DNA of 64,000 bases from the NCBI GenBank assembly GCA_964552465.1, contig CAZKGR010000002.1, positions 62,001 through 126,000 on the forward strand, in the 5' to 3' direction. This DNA is from BMS3BBIN04 sp964552465 (GTDB taxonomy: Bacteria; Electryoneota; Electryoneia; Electryoneales; Electryoneaceae). Made by a program: the position numbers and the translations under genes. The notes under the pieces were generated by a model. That model ran no database searches. It worked only from the letters and a program-made list of their open reading frames with translations, and was not told the DNA's origin. Positions within the stretch are counted from its first letter, which is position 1; each line of letters begins with the position of its first letter. This document shows, one piece after another, positions 1 through 9,261 of this stretch.

Positions 1-293
1 TCGAAGATGACCAGGACGGATTCGTGCAGGGCCCGCTTTCGATGGATCTGGCAATTAATCAACAGGCAGCAATCAAGAAGAAGGCAAAAGGTGAAGTTCC
101 CGGAAGGGCAGATATTCTCGTAGCACCAACCTTGACTGTCGCACGCGGCGTGTTACATGCACTCCAGTTCGGAAGTGGTGTGCCATCGGTGACAGTTATC
201 GTAGGTGGGAATATTCCAGTTGCCATCGGGCAGCGCGGATCGGATGCTTTAACCCACGCCCTCGCAGTCCAGTTCGCTGACGTGTTGCACTGA
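1..293 (+). CDS. Phosphate acyltransferase (Pta/Ptb family), C-terminal part
   Basis: The reading frame is already open at base 3, so the 5' part lies outside the window. The visible 96 or so residues match the end of the phosphate acetyl/butyryltransferase family: a VQGPLSMDLAIN stretch, the V-P-G-x-A-D-I-L-V-A-P motif and a VGGNIPVAIG segment followed by a serine-containing tail. These enzymes move an acyl group between CoA and phosphate. The GPL..D.AI pattern is closer to phosphate butyryltransferase than to long Pta, but with only the C-terminus visible the acyl chain length cannot be judged. The next gene is 145 bases away on the same strand, so no operon is evident. Confidence 0.7.
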   Translation, partial: EDDQDGFVQGPLSMDLAINQQAAIKKKAKGEVPGRADILVAPTLTVARGVLHALQFGSGVPSVTVIVGGNIPVAIGQRGSDALTHALAVQFADVLH

Positions 294-438
294 ATCTGTT
301 GTTATCCATTCCTTTTGGAGTAAACCTCTGGTTCCCTCCTTAATAACTCGAAGATATTAGTGCGATTTACACTTGGACATGAAAATATACTCCTGCACAA
401 TTCTATAAATTATTTTAATATAACCTTGCAGTCAGAAT

Positions 439-1047
439 ATGGACTGTGCTACATTATCCACGAGTACCCAGCATTTTGTGAATCTTGCACTAAATAAGGT
501 TCAGCGTGTTATGAATCAGGATTTGGCGCAAACAACAACTGATGCAGGTAGAAGTATACCGGATCTGATCGTTGAAGCCGCAATGGTCAACCCAGACGGT
601 AAGTCTAACCGTATGCTTGGATCCGTACCAAATGATCTACTGAACACAGAATGGGTACAACTGCGAAATCTGACAGACCGTGCTATTCTACTGAATGGGC
701 TCGAACTCCAGCATCTCGTGTATTCTGGAGCAGGCGCTGGAAAGCTGACACGTGTTTTCCAAATGCAGGGGCAGCTTCCCCCAAACCGTCGGCTTAGAAT
801 TCATTCTGGACACGGCCACCCATCATTTGAAAAGAAGCGGCTTACCTATCACGTGTTTGTTAATCCAAACGACAACGGATTTAAGTACCAGATAGTCAAG
901 AATGACACTATCGCGATTGTTCTGCCCAATGGATCAGTCGTTGACCAGGGACATTACCAAGTGCCGGTTGAAGAAGGAGTGAAGTTAGTACGAGTTCCAC
1001 CGGTGGTGAACCAACAATTGCAGATGAAAGTGCGCGATTCCAGCTGA
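439..1047 (+). CDS. Lamin-tail-domain-like protein
   Basis: This 202-residue protein has no clear enzyme signature. From about residue 45 to 175 it resembles the lamin tail domain (LTD), an Ig-like beta-sandwich: an early E-W-V-Q-L-R-N motif, a turn with a glycine-rich loop, then a late N-D-T-I-A-I-V-L-P-N-G-S-V-V-D-Q strand, which is the usual closing strand of LTDs. Unlike most bacterial LTD proteins it lacks a signal peptide and any sorting domain, so it appears cytoplasmic. No good ribosome binding site precedes the ATG at 439; an in-frame ATG at 511 is an alternative start. The upstream 140 bases are notably AT-rich. The function is unknown. Confidence 0.55.
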   Translation: MDCATLSTSTQHFVNLALNKVQRVMNQDLAQTTTDAGRSIPDLIVEAAMVNPDGKSNRMLGSVPNDLLNTEWVQLRNLTDRAILLNGLELQHLVYSGAGAGKLTRVFQMQGQLPPNRRLRIHSGHGHPSFEKKRLTYHVFVNPNDNGFKYQIVKNDTIAIVLPNGSVVDQGHYQVPVEEGVKLVRVPPVVNQQLQMKVRDSS

Positions 1048-1100
1048 GTTTGCTGAACAAGAACCGGGCGCATCTTGAAAATGGCGTACTCATTGACTTT

Positions 1101-1886
1101 TTAGAGGGTCGGTGAGATATCCACTGTACTTATCCACATTCCGTGGACAAACTTATCCCCATGTTTTGCCGGATTAAACCTCATTGTCCATAACGCTTTT
1201 GCAATGGCTTCTTCGAAGCCGAATCCCTTGGGATCCACAGAGTAAATGCGAATATCCAACGGCACGCCTTCAGGTGAAACTGAGACGCTAACCGAGGCAA
1301 TACACCCTTGCAGCTCGATCATTGCATCGGGTGGATATTCATGATTCTCGTGTATCCATGCGGTTATCACGGAACTAGCGTGCTCAAGTGTGGGGGCGAA
1401 GTAACCAGCGGGTGTTGGAAGCAGTTTGCGTCCGTAAACCCATTGGTCAGTTTCAAGATTTCGCACTGCGCGTAGTGCGTCATCGGCCTCAATTGGTCCA
1501 AACAGTTCTGCCGTCCAAGGGTCAATACGCTGAATGACAACCCTCGAACCATGTGTCTCAGCCATCACTACGTAGTCCGCATCGAATAGCTGACCCCATT
1601 CCATCGCATCGTCAAACATCACCAGGTCCGTACACAGCGTGTCGCCTTCCATGGCAGCAATCACATCGGGCAATGGAACCACCTCAATCCTGGCGACTCC
1701 GTCGTAATAACCACGGTAAATCGTTCGCCATAACGATTCGGTGTCGCCATCATACCCGGCTGATACCTGTGGTGGGAGAATTACAATTCGATCGTTGAGG
1801 CCCGATCCGCTCGTCACTTCAGCGCACAGAAATGCGAAGGCAACAAGCAGAACTATGGGAAGACGTATGTGAATCAACTTGGTCAT
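1101..1886 (-). CDS. Exported protein with TonB C-terminal-like domain
   Basis: The start at 1886 gives a 261-residue protein beginning with a signal-peptide-like hydrophobic stretch (residues about 5-25). The last 80 residues look like a TonB C-terminal domain: a G-C-I-A-S-V-S-V-S-V-S-P-E-G strand, then an alpha region (FEEAIAKALWTMRFNPA) and a closing beta strand. The middle has no motif I recognise. In this type of protein the domain often acts as a periplasmic module rather than a true ExbBD-coupled TonB, and I see no exbB/exbD here and no proline-rich linker. It lies downstream of the enoyl-CoA hydratase on the same strand, 96 bases apart, which may simply be chance adjacency. Confidence 0.5.
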   Translation of the reverse strand: MTKLIHIRLPIVLLVAFAFLCAEVTSGSGLNDRIVILPPQVSAGYDGDTESLWRTIYRGYYDGVARIEVVPLPDVIAAMEGDTLCTDLVMFDDAMEWGQLFDADYVVMAETHGSRVVIQRIDPWTAELFGPIEADDALRAVRNLETDQWVYGRKLLPTPAGYFAPTLEHASSVITAWIHENHEYPPDAMIELQGCIASVSVSVSPEGVPLDIRIYSVDPKGFGFEEAIAKALWTMRFNPAKHGDKFVHGMWISTVDISPTL

Positions 1887-1982
1887 GGCTGCACTCAAAC
1901 AACTCCCCGACGTTATCGCCGGGGGAATGTGTGGTCTCAGTAATTCACACGCGGAAGCTGAACTGACGGTTTCCTCACACTG

Positions 1983-2801
1983 CTACTCTTCATCCTTTGG
2001 TGGTGCTGACCGCCACGACACTTCGCGCTTTTCGAGGAACGCGCTCATCCCTTCCTGGCCTTCAGCACTTGCGCGAAGATCAGCAATCAACTTTGTCGTA
2101 TATGCCTGAACATCACTCAGTGGATGTTCGCTGACACGTTGGATCAGTTGCTTGCACGCTGCGACAGCTTTGGGTGCGACGGCAAACAGCGAATCGGTTA
2201 AAGTACGCACGGCGTTGTCCAGATCAACCGAAGCGACTGACCTATCCAACAAACCGATTTCGACAGCAGTCTCGTCATTAAACATGTCAGCGGTAAGCAT
2301 ATACCGCCGAGCGTTCTTCTCGCCGATGGCTTTCACCACAAATGGTGCAATCACAGCTGGCGTAAGCCCAAGACGTACCTCACTGAATGCGAACTTGCAG
2401 CCTTTAGTGGCAATCGCGATGTCGCAGGCTGATATAAGCCCAAGGCCGCCGCCTATCGCGGGACCGTTAACTTTGCCAATGACTGGCTTAGGATGGGTAT
2501 AAATGAGTTTGAGCAGGTTTGCCAGTGCGTTCGCATCGGCGATGTTTGCCTCTTCACCGGCGTCCTTGATCGAACGCATGTAGCTCAGATCTGCACCAGC
2601 ACTGAATGCGGACCCTTCTCCGGTGAGTACGATACAACGTACCGAGTTGTCATCAACCAGCATCTGAAACAGTGTGGTGAGATCAGAGATCATCTCACTG
2701 GTGAACGCATTCCGGCGATCTGGACGGTTCATCACAACCGTCGCCAAGCCATCCGAAATTGTCAGGTATGCGGTGTTGCGAGAAACCGTTGAATCTGCCA
2801 T
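1983..2801 (-). CDS. Enoyl-CoA hydratase/isomerase family protein
   Basis: This 272-residue protein is a crotonase-fold enzyme. It shows the N-terminal MNRPDRRNAF signature, the oxyanion-hole segment F-S-A-G-A-D-L-S-Y-M near residue 68, and the second oxyanion G-G-G-L-G-L-I-S-A-C-D-I-A region near 118. The Glu at the usual second catalytic position (S-E-V-R-L-G-L-T-P) is present. Family members hydrate enoyl-CoA or methylglutaconyl-CoA. The upstream genes on the same strand include a methylcrotonyl-CoA-carboxylase-type carboxyltransferase, so a role as methylglutaconyl-CoA hydratase in leucine breakdown is a reasonable inference, but the sequence alone does not decide the substrate. Confidence 0.85.
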   Translation of the reverse strand: MADSTVSRNTAYLTISDGLATVVMNRPDRRNAFTSEMISDLTTLFQMLVDDNSVRCIVLTGEGSAFSAGADLSYMRSIKDAGEEANIADANALANLLKLIYTHPKPVIGKVNGPAIGGGLGLISACDIAIATKGCKFAFSEVRLGLTPAVIAPFVVKAIGEKNARRYMLTADMFNDETAVEIGLLDRSVASVDLDNAVRTLTDSLFAVAPKAVAACKQLIQRVSEHPLSDVQAYTTKLIADLRASAEGQEGMSAFLEKREVSWRSAPPKDEE

Positions 2802-2819
2802 GTGTTCCTGGACCCTTGC

Positions 2820-3602
2820 TTACTCTCGTGGATAGGTAGGAATAAATAAGGTCGCGCGAACTGTCACAATCAGTCCGCCGTTCGAAAACTCTTCACCTGC
2901 TCCGCCTACAGTGTCCCAAAAACTGTCTTCGGTTGCCGGGAAAACACCGCCTTGTTCCTCGATCCGGACAGCATGCTGACTCTGCCATGAATCAGAACCG
3001 CTGAATCTGGACTCGCTGATCCCATACTCGAACTCAACCCCTAGCGAAACAAAGGTATTCACCCGGTAATCCAGGCCTATATATGGTCCGACATATAAAC
3101 CAGATCCACTGAATCGATCGAAAACTCCTGTGTAGCCACGATCGACCGTCACCGTCGTCAAGCCAACACCAACACCTACCGGAAGAGAATAGTTGCCCAT
3201 TTGCGGACGGGCGTATAGCCGAAACTGGATTTCAGTTGATGAGATAAAGAAGGTACGTGGGTACTCTTCGTCGAATGCAGAAGCAACAAGTTGAGTTTCT
3301 TCCTGGGCCCCGCGTCGCAGGACTACTTCAGCACCAAAATCGTAGAAGACCATTCCGAAACCGCCACCGTACCGGAGGAATGGGTTGTCGAACGCGAGAT
3401 CGTACGCTTTGTCAACAGGATCTCCATACCCAATGTTTACAAATAAATAGGGACGGATCTGCTTCTCGTCCGGATTCTCAGGTTGGGATATGACTCGTCC
3501 ATAGCCTTGAGCGTAAGACATCGAACTGACGCCGAAAAACACAATTATCAAGGCCAGGATTGTAGCTGTCAAACGATGGTGTGATCTGAATTCGTGATTC
3601 AT
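2820..3602 (-). CDS. Outer-membrane beta-barrel protein, unknown function
   Basis: The start at 3602 (ATG, GGAG eight bases upstream) gives 260 residues with a signal peptide ending near SYAQ. The mature part alternates short amphipathic strands with turns (LFVNIGYGD, GLYVGPYIGLDYRVN, VSLGVEFEYGIS) and closes with a strand ending near the C-terminus, as in small 8-stranded outer-membrane barrels. No specific family is recognised. It sits 18 bases upstream of the enoyl-CoA hydratase and 59 bases downstream of the carboxyltransferase, all on the minus strand, so it may be co-transcribed although its function looks unrelated. Confidence 0.6.
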   Translation of the reverse strand: MNHEFRSHHRLTATILALIIVFFGVSSMSYAQGYGRVISQPENPDEKQIRPYLFVNIGYGDPVDKAYDLAFDNPFLRYGGGFGMVFYDFGAEVVLRRGAQEETQLVASAFDEEYPRTFFISSTEIQFRLYARPQMGNYSLPVGVGVGLTTVTVDRGYTGVFDRFSGSGLYVGPYIGLDYRVNTFVSLGVEFEYGISESRFSGSDSWQSQHAVRIEEQGGVFPATEDSFWDTVGGAGEEFSNGGLIVTVRATLFIPTYPRE

Positions 3603-3697
3603 GGGAGCATCTCCGTGCAGGCAGTCTAAACGCATCATCTACTTTAATATATATGAGACTTTGCCCGCTGCCAAGCGGTTACAGTGTCCTCCCATAA

Positions 3698-5308
3698 TTA
3701 CATCCGGAAAATGCCCATCTGCATGTCCGGAATCGGCGCGTTTAGGCTCGCTGAAAGCGACAATGCCAACGCCGTTCGGGTGTCACGCATGGTCAGGATA
3801 CCGTCATCCCAGATCCGGGCGGTAGCATAGAACGGATGGCCTTCCCGCTCGTACTTCTCAAGGATCGGAGCCTGCATTTCGGCGACCTGCTTGTTGGTCA
3901 TCAGATCCTTGCCCTTTGACGCCAACTGGTCCTGCTTGACCTGAGTGAGCACATTTGCTGCCTGCTCACCACCCATGACAGAAATGCGAGCGTTCGGCCA
4001 CATCCACAGCAGGCGCGGGAAGTAGCCACGTCCGCACATTGCATAGTTGCCTGCGCCATAGCTGCCGCCAGTAACCAGCGTGAACCGGGGTACATCCGCA
4101 TTTGCCACAGCGTGCACCATCTTCGCGCCGTCTGATGCGATCGCCCCGTGCTCGTATTCGACGCCGACCATGAATCCAGTAATGTTCTGCATGAAAAGCA
4201 GCGGGATCTTACGTTTCGCACACAACGTCACGAAATGTGCGCCCTTTTTCGATGATTCACTGAACAGCACGCCGTTGTTCGCAACAATACCGATCGGATA
4301 ACCCATCACTCGGGCAAATCCCGTGATCAGCGTATTCCCATATCGCGACTTGAATTCGTGGAATTTGGAGCCGTCTACGAACCGGGCGATAATCTCACGC
4401 ACGTCATATGGCTTGCGAATGTCGGCCGGGACAACGCCATACAGCTCTTCCGGATCGTAGTATGGATCTTCCGGCGCGACGCGATCAATTTCAAACTTCG
4501 GTCGCGGACCGACATTTTCAATGATGTTGCGCAGAATCTTCAGCGCATGTTCGTCATTCTCGGCGAAATGGTCGGACACACCGGAGATGCGTGTATGTAC
4601 ATCCGCGCCGCCCAGTTCTTCCGGCGTTGTCGTGACACCGGTTGCCGCCTTGACCAGCGGTGGTCCGCCGATGAAAATCGTACCCTGTTCCTTGACGATA
4701 ACCGTTTCGTCACTCATCGCCGGGACATAAGCACCGCCTGCTGTACAGCTTCCCATGACGCACGAAAACTGCGGAATGCCATATCGACCCAACCGCGCCT
4801 GGTTATAGAAAATGCGGCCAAAATGCTCCTTGTCAGGGAAGGTGCCCGCCTGTTCTGGCAGGAAGATGCCGCCGCTGTCAACCAAATACACGCACGGCAG
4901 ATTATTTTCCAGTGCCACTTGCTGCGCACGCAGGTGCTTCTTGATCGTCATCGGGAAGTAGGTGCCGCCCTTGACCGTAGCATCGTTGGCGACAATGACC
5001 ACTTCCTGATCATGCACAACGCCTACGCCGGTTACCACACCCGCTGACGGCGCTTCGTCATTGAACATGCCATAAGCAGCCAACGCCGAGAACTCGAGAA
5101 ATGGTGTCTCTTCGTCGATCAGCGCGTCGATGCGTTCACGTGCGGTCAGCTTCCCGCGGTCCTTGTGGCGCTGAACATGTTGCGGCGGGCCACCCTGCTT
5201 GATTCGATCAAGAAGCTCGAGGTATTCCTGCTCCAGCTTGTGATGATGCTCAACGTTGGCTTTGAACTCAGGATCGCTGGTCTGGACGGATGACGAGATG
5301 CGGAACAC
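3698..5308 (-). CDS. Acyl-CoA carboxylase carboxyltransferase subunit (MccB-like)
   Basis: This 536-residue protein has both crotonase-like halves of a biotin-dependent carboxyltransferase. Motifs include R-G-K-L-T-A-R-E-R-I near residue 52, V-A-N-D-A-T-V-K-G-G-T-Y-F-P, Y-L-V-D-S-G-G-I-F-L-P and M-G-S-C-T-A-G-G-A-Y-V-P-A-M-S-D. These, and the end W-D-D-G-I-L plus D-T-R, match methylcrotonyl-CoA carboxylase beta subunits more than propionyl- or acetyl-CoA carboxylases. The GTG start has AAGGAGAG upstream. It would transfer carboxyl from biotin to 3-methylcrotonyl-CoA in leucine catabolism. No biotin carboxylase/BCCP subunit is adjacent; it must be elsewhere if the complex is functional. Confidence 0.88.
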   Translation of the reverse strand: MFRISSSVQTSDPEFKANVEHHHKLEQEYLELLDRIKQGGPPQHVQRHKDRGKLTARERIDALIDEETPFLEFSALAAYGMFNDEAPSAGVVTGVGVVHDQEVVIVANDATVKGGTYFPMTIKKHLRAQQVALENNLPCVYLVDSGGIFLPEQAGTFPDKEHFGRIFYNQARLGRYGIPQFSCVMGSCTAGGAYVPAMSDETVIVKEQGTIFIGGPPLVKAATGVTTTPEELGGADVHTRISGVSDHFAENDEHALKILRNIIENVGPRPKFEIDRVAPEDPYYDPEELYGVVPADIRKPYDVREIIARFVDGSKFHEFKSRYGNTLITGFARVMGYPIGIVANNGVLFSESSKKGAHFVTLCAKRKIPLLFMQNITGFMVGVEYEHGAIASDGAKMVHAVANADVPRFTLVTGGSYGAGNYAMCGRGYFPRLLWMWPNARISVMGGEQAANVLTQVKQDQLASKGKDLMTNKQVAEMQAPILEKYEREGHPFYATARIWDDGILTMRDTRTALALSLSASLNAPIPDMQMGIFRM

Positions 5309-5404
5309 GGGCGGCCTCTCCTTCGGGTGAAGTGTGAGTCTTCAGAATTCTGGAACGTACTGCTGAAGCGGGGAAGAGGCAAGTTGAGACAGGGACGACT
5401 TCTT

Positions 5405-8374
5405 CTATTTCAACAACACGAGCTTCTCAGTGTGTTGTCGGTGCAACTCCGGCGCGTGAATGCTGAGGAAATACATTCCGCTGGCGAGAAGATGTGCGTC
5501 AATTGGGATCGAATGTGTTCCAACGGTGTGCATTTCGTTGGAGTATGTCCAGACACGCTGCCCCAACATATTGAGAAGGGTTATTTCAATGCTGCTGGGG
5601 GCTGGTAGAGTAATGGTCGTATATGCATACCCATTGAGCGGATTCGGGTATACAGGCGACACGGTGAAGGATGCTGGCAATGGCACGATTCTTTGATCAA
5701 CTCCAGCCGCAGGCAGGTAGAAGCGTTGAGTGAACAGGGGAATCTGATCCCATAGCACGATCGCACCACCAATACCATCTGGAACCATATCTGTAATGTA
5801 AACTGAACCTTGATGAGTGATGCGTGCGATGTTTCCATCCTGTTCACCAAGCGCGCCAAGATGCTGAACATCCAGAGATACACCTGTGTTGTCTTCATGG
5901 GAGCGTGTGGCAACATATGCTGAACCATCCGCCTGACCTAGCACTTGAATCGAGACATCTCCTGCAATCTCCACCGGATCAGGAAATACAGGATTGCCAT
6001 CAAGCGTAAACCGCTGCGCGTAACAGATGTCGCTGTGCATTGACCATGCGAACCAGAAGCTGCTGGAATCCGGTCCGGCGATGGACAAATCCCTCCAGTT
6101 GGTGTGTTGCGGCGGACGCAAAACGAGGGGATCATCCCCCCAGAGCAAAGTGCCGTTGCTATCAATGAGTTGACCAACAACTTCATCAAGCGGGTTGATC
6201 CAGAGAGCAAGAACTTGATCCCTGACCGTTGTCACCCTGATTATCTGGAATGCAGTATCCTCAGCAATTGAGGTTGTCCACTCGAGCTCACCGTCCGAAC
6301 TCAATGCCGTGCAAAACAGGTTCGTTTCACGCGTATAAACTATGAGTAGCCGTTCTTCTGCCTGGACGTAGTGCGTTCCATAGGGTCTGTAGTCTTCGTT
6401 ATCCAGCTGCAAACTGACATAGGGATTGTCACCATCCTGCCACAGTGGGTTGCCTTCAGGATCAAGATGAGCGATTCCCAGCCCTTCATCATAGTCAGGT
6501 GTTCTCCAGTGAAAGACTGCAAAGACGCCTCCATTGTGATCTTCATTGATCAACAACCTGGTCGTATTCAGGCTGGCATCTGCATTTGTGACAGGAATTC
6601 CTGCATCGCCCCACAATGGTTGACCAGCATGAGATAACTTCTGGAGAAGCACTCGAGCCCCACCATCATCCAGCAGATTTGAGACGAAACCGACAAAGCT
6701 TGACCCATCGGCTGCGGCGTCCATCTCCAAATACGTACCCCCGATTGCCGAGTCTGGATCTGCATAATGAGGAAACACGGGTGCACCCGTCTCTCCCATG
6801 AGCTTCATTCCGGTATCCACATTGATCTGTTGAACAAACGGCATCCGTTTCTGGTACTGGAAGCGTTCGTCCGTCCAGACATACTGGATGATATCTCCAT
6901 TTCGAACGATCTCACTTTCCATGATACTCGTGCCGCCGTACAACCCACGAGCGGCGAAGGTGCCTTCCACCGGGAATTCCATCGCCTGATTGACCGGGTC
7001 GAAAAGTTGGTACCTGATCTCGCTGTGCACGTCCGATTTCATCGTGGAGACATAGCAAACATTGGTTCCTGTTGCGGCCGGATGAGCGTTCCAGTAGTCA
7101 AAGGGTAGAATGGGAGAATTCAGAAACAGATTGCCATTCACAGAGATGTGGTGAAAACGTGGACCGTCGTCGTATCGGACAAATAATGCAATACCGCCGT
7201 TGGGATCAGCGGAGGCGGAATAGACACCAGAGCTGTTCTGTTCAAATTGGACTGGCGAATCCCAGAAGTACTGAAATCCATCATTGTCACCAAGCCGTCG
7301 AGCACGAAGCCAACCGCCGTCCGGCGATTCTTTTACGACCATGATTGCGCTGCCGGGGTACGAGGGAGTGAGTGCAGTAATCGACGGGCCGTTCTGCTGA
7401 TATTCAGACAGCGCAACTCCATTCACACCCCAGGCAACAGAACCGTCAACACGAATTCGATTAAAACACACTCTTCCATACCAAGTGTAATTCTCATACA
7501 TCAACCGTTTGCCAGCTAGGAAAACTCCTCCTTCTCCATCCGAGCAAATCTGGAAACTCTCTGACCAATCCGTTTCCAGGTCTAATCGTTCATCCCAAAC
7601 GGGTTGACCAGTAGCATCAATCCGATGAACGAGCAAGTTCATGTAATCGCCACCCCAGTCATGCCACAAGGCGATAACACCACCTCCAAGATCGCTTTGC
7701 AGGTAGATTTCGCGCGAACGTGATGCTCCAGCTTCCGGAGGTGCACCAAGCAAAACACCTTCTTCAGGCCAATTCGGGTCTAATGATCCATCGGACAACA
7801 AGATTCGATGCAGCCAGACTTCGCAGAAATGACGGTAATCCGGGTTCAATGCCGTGGCAACAAAGGCACCCTCATTCCCATCGGCTACGATCGAGACGGC
7901 TTGCACATGGCGGTTGTCCGGGTAAAACAGCTTGCCGGTCAAGGATGGATTTGGCGGAGTGGACCACAGGGGATTGCCGTTTGAGTCGTAACGTTGCAGG
8001 TACAGGGCGCCTTCGGTGACCGTGTATTCCGGGCCACGTGTATCCAGCCACGCGAGCAACCAGCCGTCATCGAGAGTAACTCCTTTTACCAGCGTCTGAT
8101 TGCCTTCAGCTTCAACCAATGCCTGACCAGCATCGCCCCATTGGGGTACACCGTCAGCGTTCATCAACTGGCCAAACAGGTCATAGTCACCGTTGCGACC
8201 ATCACTCCAGACAATGAGTGATTCGCCCCATACCCCAGGCAGAAGGAGATGGATGTCTTGTTCTTCATTAGCGCGTAAAAGGACACCGCTTTCAGGTTCC
8301 CAAAGAAATTGAGATTGGACCAGGGAGGGTACAAGCAGCATCATGATGACAAAAACACACACTTTCGGCTTCAT
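5405..8374 (-). CDS. Large secreted protein with T9SS type A sorting domain
   Basis: The ATG at 8374 is preceded by GAGGGA and gives a 989-residue protein with a signal peptide (hydrophobic stretch ending near VQSQ). Most of the length consists of repeated blocks of the kind D-x-D-G-G-x-F-x-A-W, with W-G-D-A-G and L-W-G-D-D motifs, suggesting beta-propeller-like blades. The last 90 residues form a Por secretion/T9SS type A domain: S-P-V-Y-P-N-P-L-N, V-W-T-Y, L-L-A-S-G-M-Y-F-L-S and a terminal L-V-L-L-K. It would be exported by the type IX system and anchored or released at the cell surface. The substrate or ligand is not evident. Confidence 0.75.
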   Translation of the reverse strand: MKPKVCVFVIMMLLVPSLVQSQFLWEPESGVLLRANEEQDIHLLLPGVWGESLIVWSDGRNGDYDLFGQLMNADGVPQWGDAGQALVEAEGNQTLVKGVTLDDGWLLAWLDTRGPEYTVTEGALYLQRYDSNGNPLWSTPPNPSLTGKLFYPDNRHVQAVSIVADGNEGAFVATALNPDYRHFCEVWLHRILLSDGSLDPNWPEEGVLLGAPPEAGASRSREIYLQSDLGGGVIALWHDWGGDYMNLLVHRIDATGQPVWDERLDLETDWSESFQICSDGEGGVFLAGKRLMYENYTWYGRVCFNRIRVDGSVAWGVNGVALSEYQQNGPSITALTPSYPGSAIMVVKESPDGGWLRARRLGDNDGFQYFWDSPVQFEQNSSGVYSASADPNGGIALFVRYDDGPRFHHISVNGNLFLNSPILPFDYWNAHPAATGTNVCYVSTMKSDVHSEIRYQLFDPVNQAMEFPVEGTFAARGLYGGTSIMESEIVRNGDIIQYVWTDERFQYQKRMPFVQQINVDTGMKLMGETGAPVFPHYADPDSAIGGTYLEMDAAADGSSFVGFVSNLLDDGGARVLLQKLSHAGQPLWGDAGIPVTNADASLNTTRLLINEDHNGGVFAVFHWRTPDYDEGLGIAHLDPEGNPLWQDGDNPYVSLQLDNEDYRPYGTHYVQAEERLLIVYTRETNLFCTALSSDGELEWTTSIAEDTAFQIIRVTTVRDQVLALWINPLDEVVGQLIDSNGTLLWGDDPLVLRPPQHTNWRDLSIAGPDSSSFWFAWSMHSDICYAQRFTLDGNPVFPDPVEIAGDVSIQVLGQADGSAYVATRSHEDNTGVSLDVQHLGALGEQDGNIARITHQGSVYITDMVPDGIGGAIVLWDQIPLFTQRFYLPAAGVDQRIVPLPASFTVSPVYPNPLNGYAYTTITLPAPSSIEITLLNMLGQRVWTYSNEMHTVGTHSIPIDAHLLASGMYFLSIHAPELHRQHTEKLVLLK

Positions 8375-8523
8375 TGAATCCCTCGGCACGAAAATGAGTT
8401 CTACTGGATCTCTGTACTTAATTTAAACAGGAAAATTGCAAATTGCCAGAATTCCACTGAAGTTACAGGCATTCGATTGTCAGGAAGAGGCAAGAAAGCA
8501 GGGGGCTCTGGGCTATGGACTCA

Positions 8524-9156
8524 TCACCCTTGGAACACCATCACCTCGAACGCTTTGCCTTGAGGCAACGTTACATGTTCCTGTGACTTCAGTCTGAAGC
8601 CTGCCTTCACAGCTTGACTTGTGAACTCATCAGGTGAGATCAGATTGATCACATCGTGTAGGATGTTGACGCCGTCAAACGGGGACGCGCTCACTGTGCC
8701 TGCCGTTTCACTGGGATGTTGGAGAACAACACTGAGCACACCGCCGTCCGTCAACCACGGACGTATCCGCTTCAGCACTGCCACCGGATCGGTGTACTCG
8801 AATAACAACGCTGCATGAATGTGGTCGAAAGCCTGATCGGGGAACTCGCAACGGAGAACATCACGGCATTGCAGCTCGAGCCAACGCAAACGTTCGCCGT
8901 GCCGTTCACGGACCAGCTTCAGGTAATTGAGGTTGATATCGACGCCGACAACACGGACCATCTTGTCGTTCGGGATGTGCTCGAACCCGTTCCCCGTCGC
9001 GCAGCCGAGCACACAGATCCCCTTCTTCGGCGGATGCTTCGCCAACAGATCCGCGAAGATGCGGTTCAACGCCTGTGTCTGACCGACGGATTCGTGCCCC
9101 ATGTGCCCGTCGTACTCAGATGCTGGTACGCGAAGCCAAGGATTCTTGGAACTCAT
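8524..9156 (-). CDS. Class I SAM-dependent methyltransferase
   Basis: A 210-residue protein with the class I methyltransferase fold. Motif I is V-L-G-C-A-T-G-N-G-F-E-H near residue 47, followed by the acidic motif II strand V-V-G-V-D-I-N, and the F-D-H-I-H-A-A-L-L-F-E-Y motif IV. The C-terminal half carries a strand reading G-V-L-S-V-V-L-Q. The start ATG at 9156 is preceded by AGGTGA. It lies alone between a T9SS cargo gene and sdhB, followed by hairpin repeats. The substrate cannot be predicted. Confidence 0.75.
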   Translation of the reverse strand: MSSKNPWLRVPASEYDGHMGHESVGQTQALNRIFADLLAKHPPKKGICVLGCATGNGFEHIPNDKMVRVVGVDINLNYLKLVRERHGERLRWLELQCRDVLRCEFPDQAFDHIHAALLFEYTDPVAVLKRIRPWLTDGGVLSVVLQHPSETAGTVSASPFDGVNILHDVINLISPDEFTSQAVKAGFRLKSQEHVTLPQGKAFEVMVFQG

Positions 9157-9173
9157 CTTTCACCTGAACAAAA

Positions 9174-9252
9174 CCCCGACTTGCGAGCAAGTCGGGGCAA
9201 ACCTAATCAACTGTATGCAGAAGTAGTATGCCCCGGGTTCGGCGAACCCGGG
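9174..9252. repeat. Two intergenic hairpins (CCCCGACTTGC and CCCGGGTTC palindromes)
   Basis: The first hairpin has 11-base arms CCCCGACTTGC (9174-9184) and GCAAGTCGGGG (9187-9197) with a two-base loop. The second has arms CCCGGGTTC (9232-9240) and GAACCCGGG (9244-9252), followed by CTAC. The second is an instance of the TAGCCCGGGTTCG family found repeatedly at 56-61 kb. They lie between the methyltransferase start and the sdhB stop and could serve as transcription end structures for sdhB, although no T-run follows. Confidence 0.7.
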
Positions 9253-9261
9253 CTACGTTCA

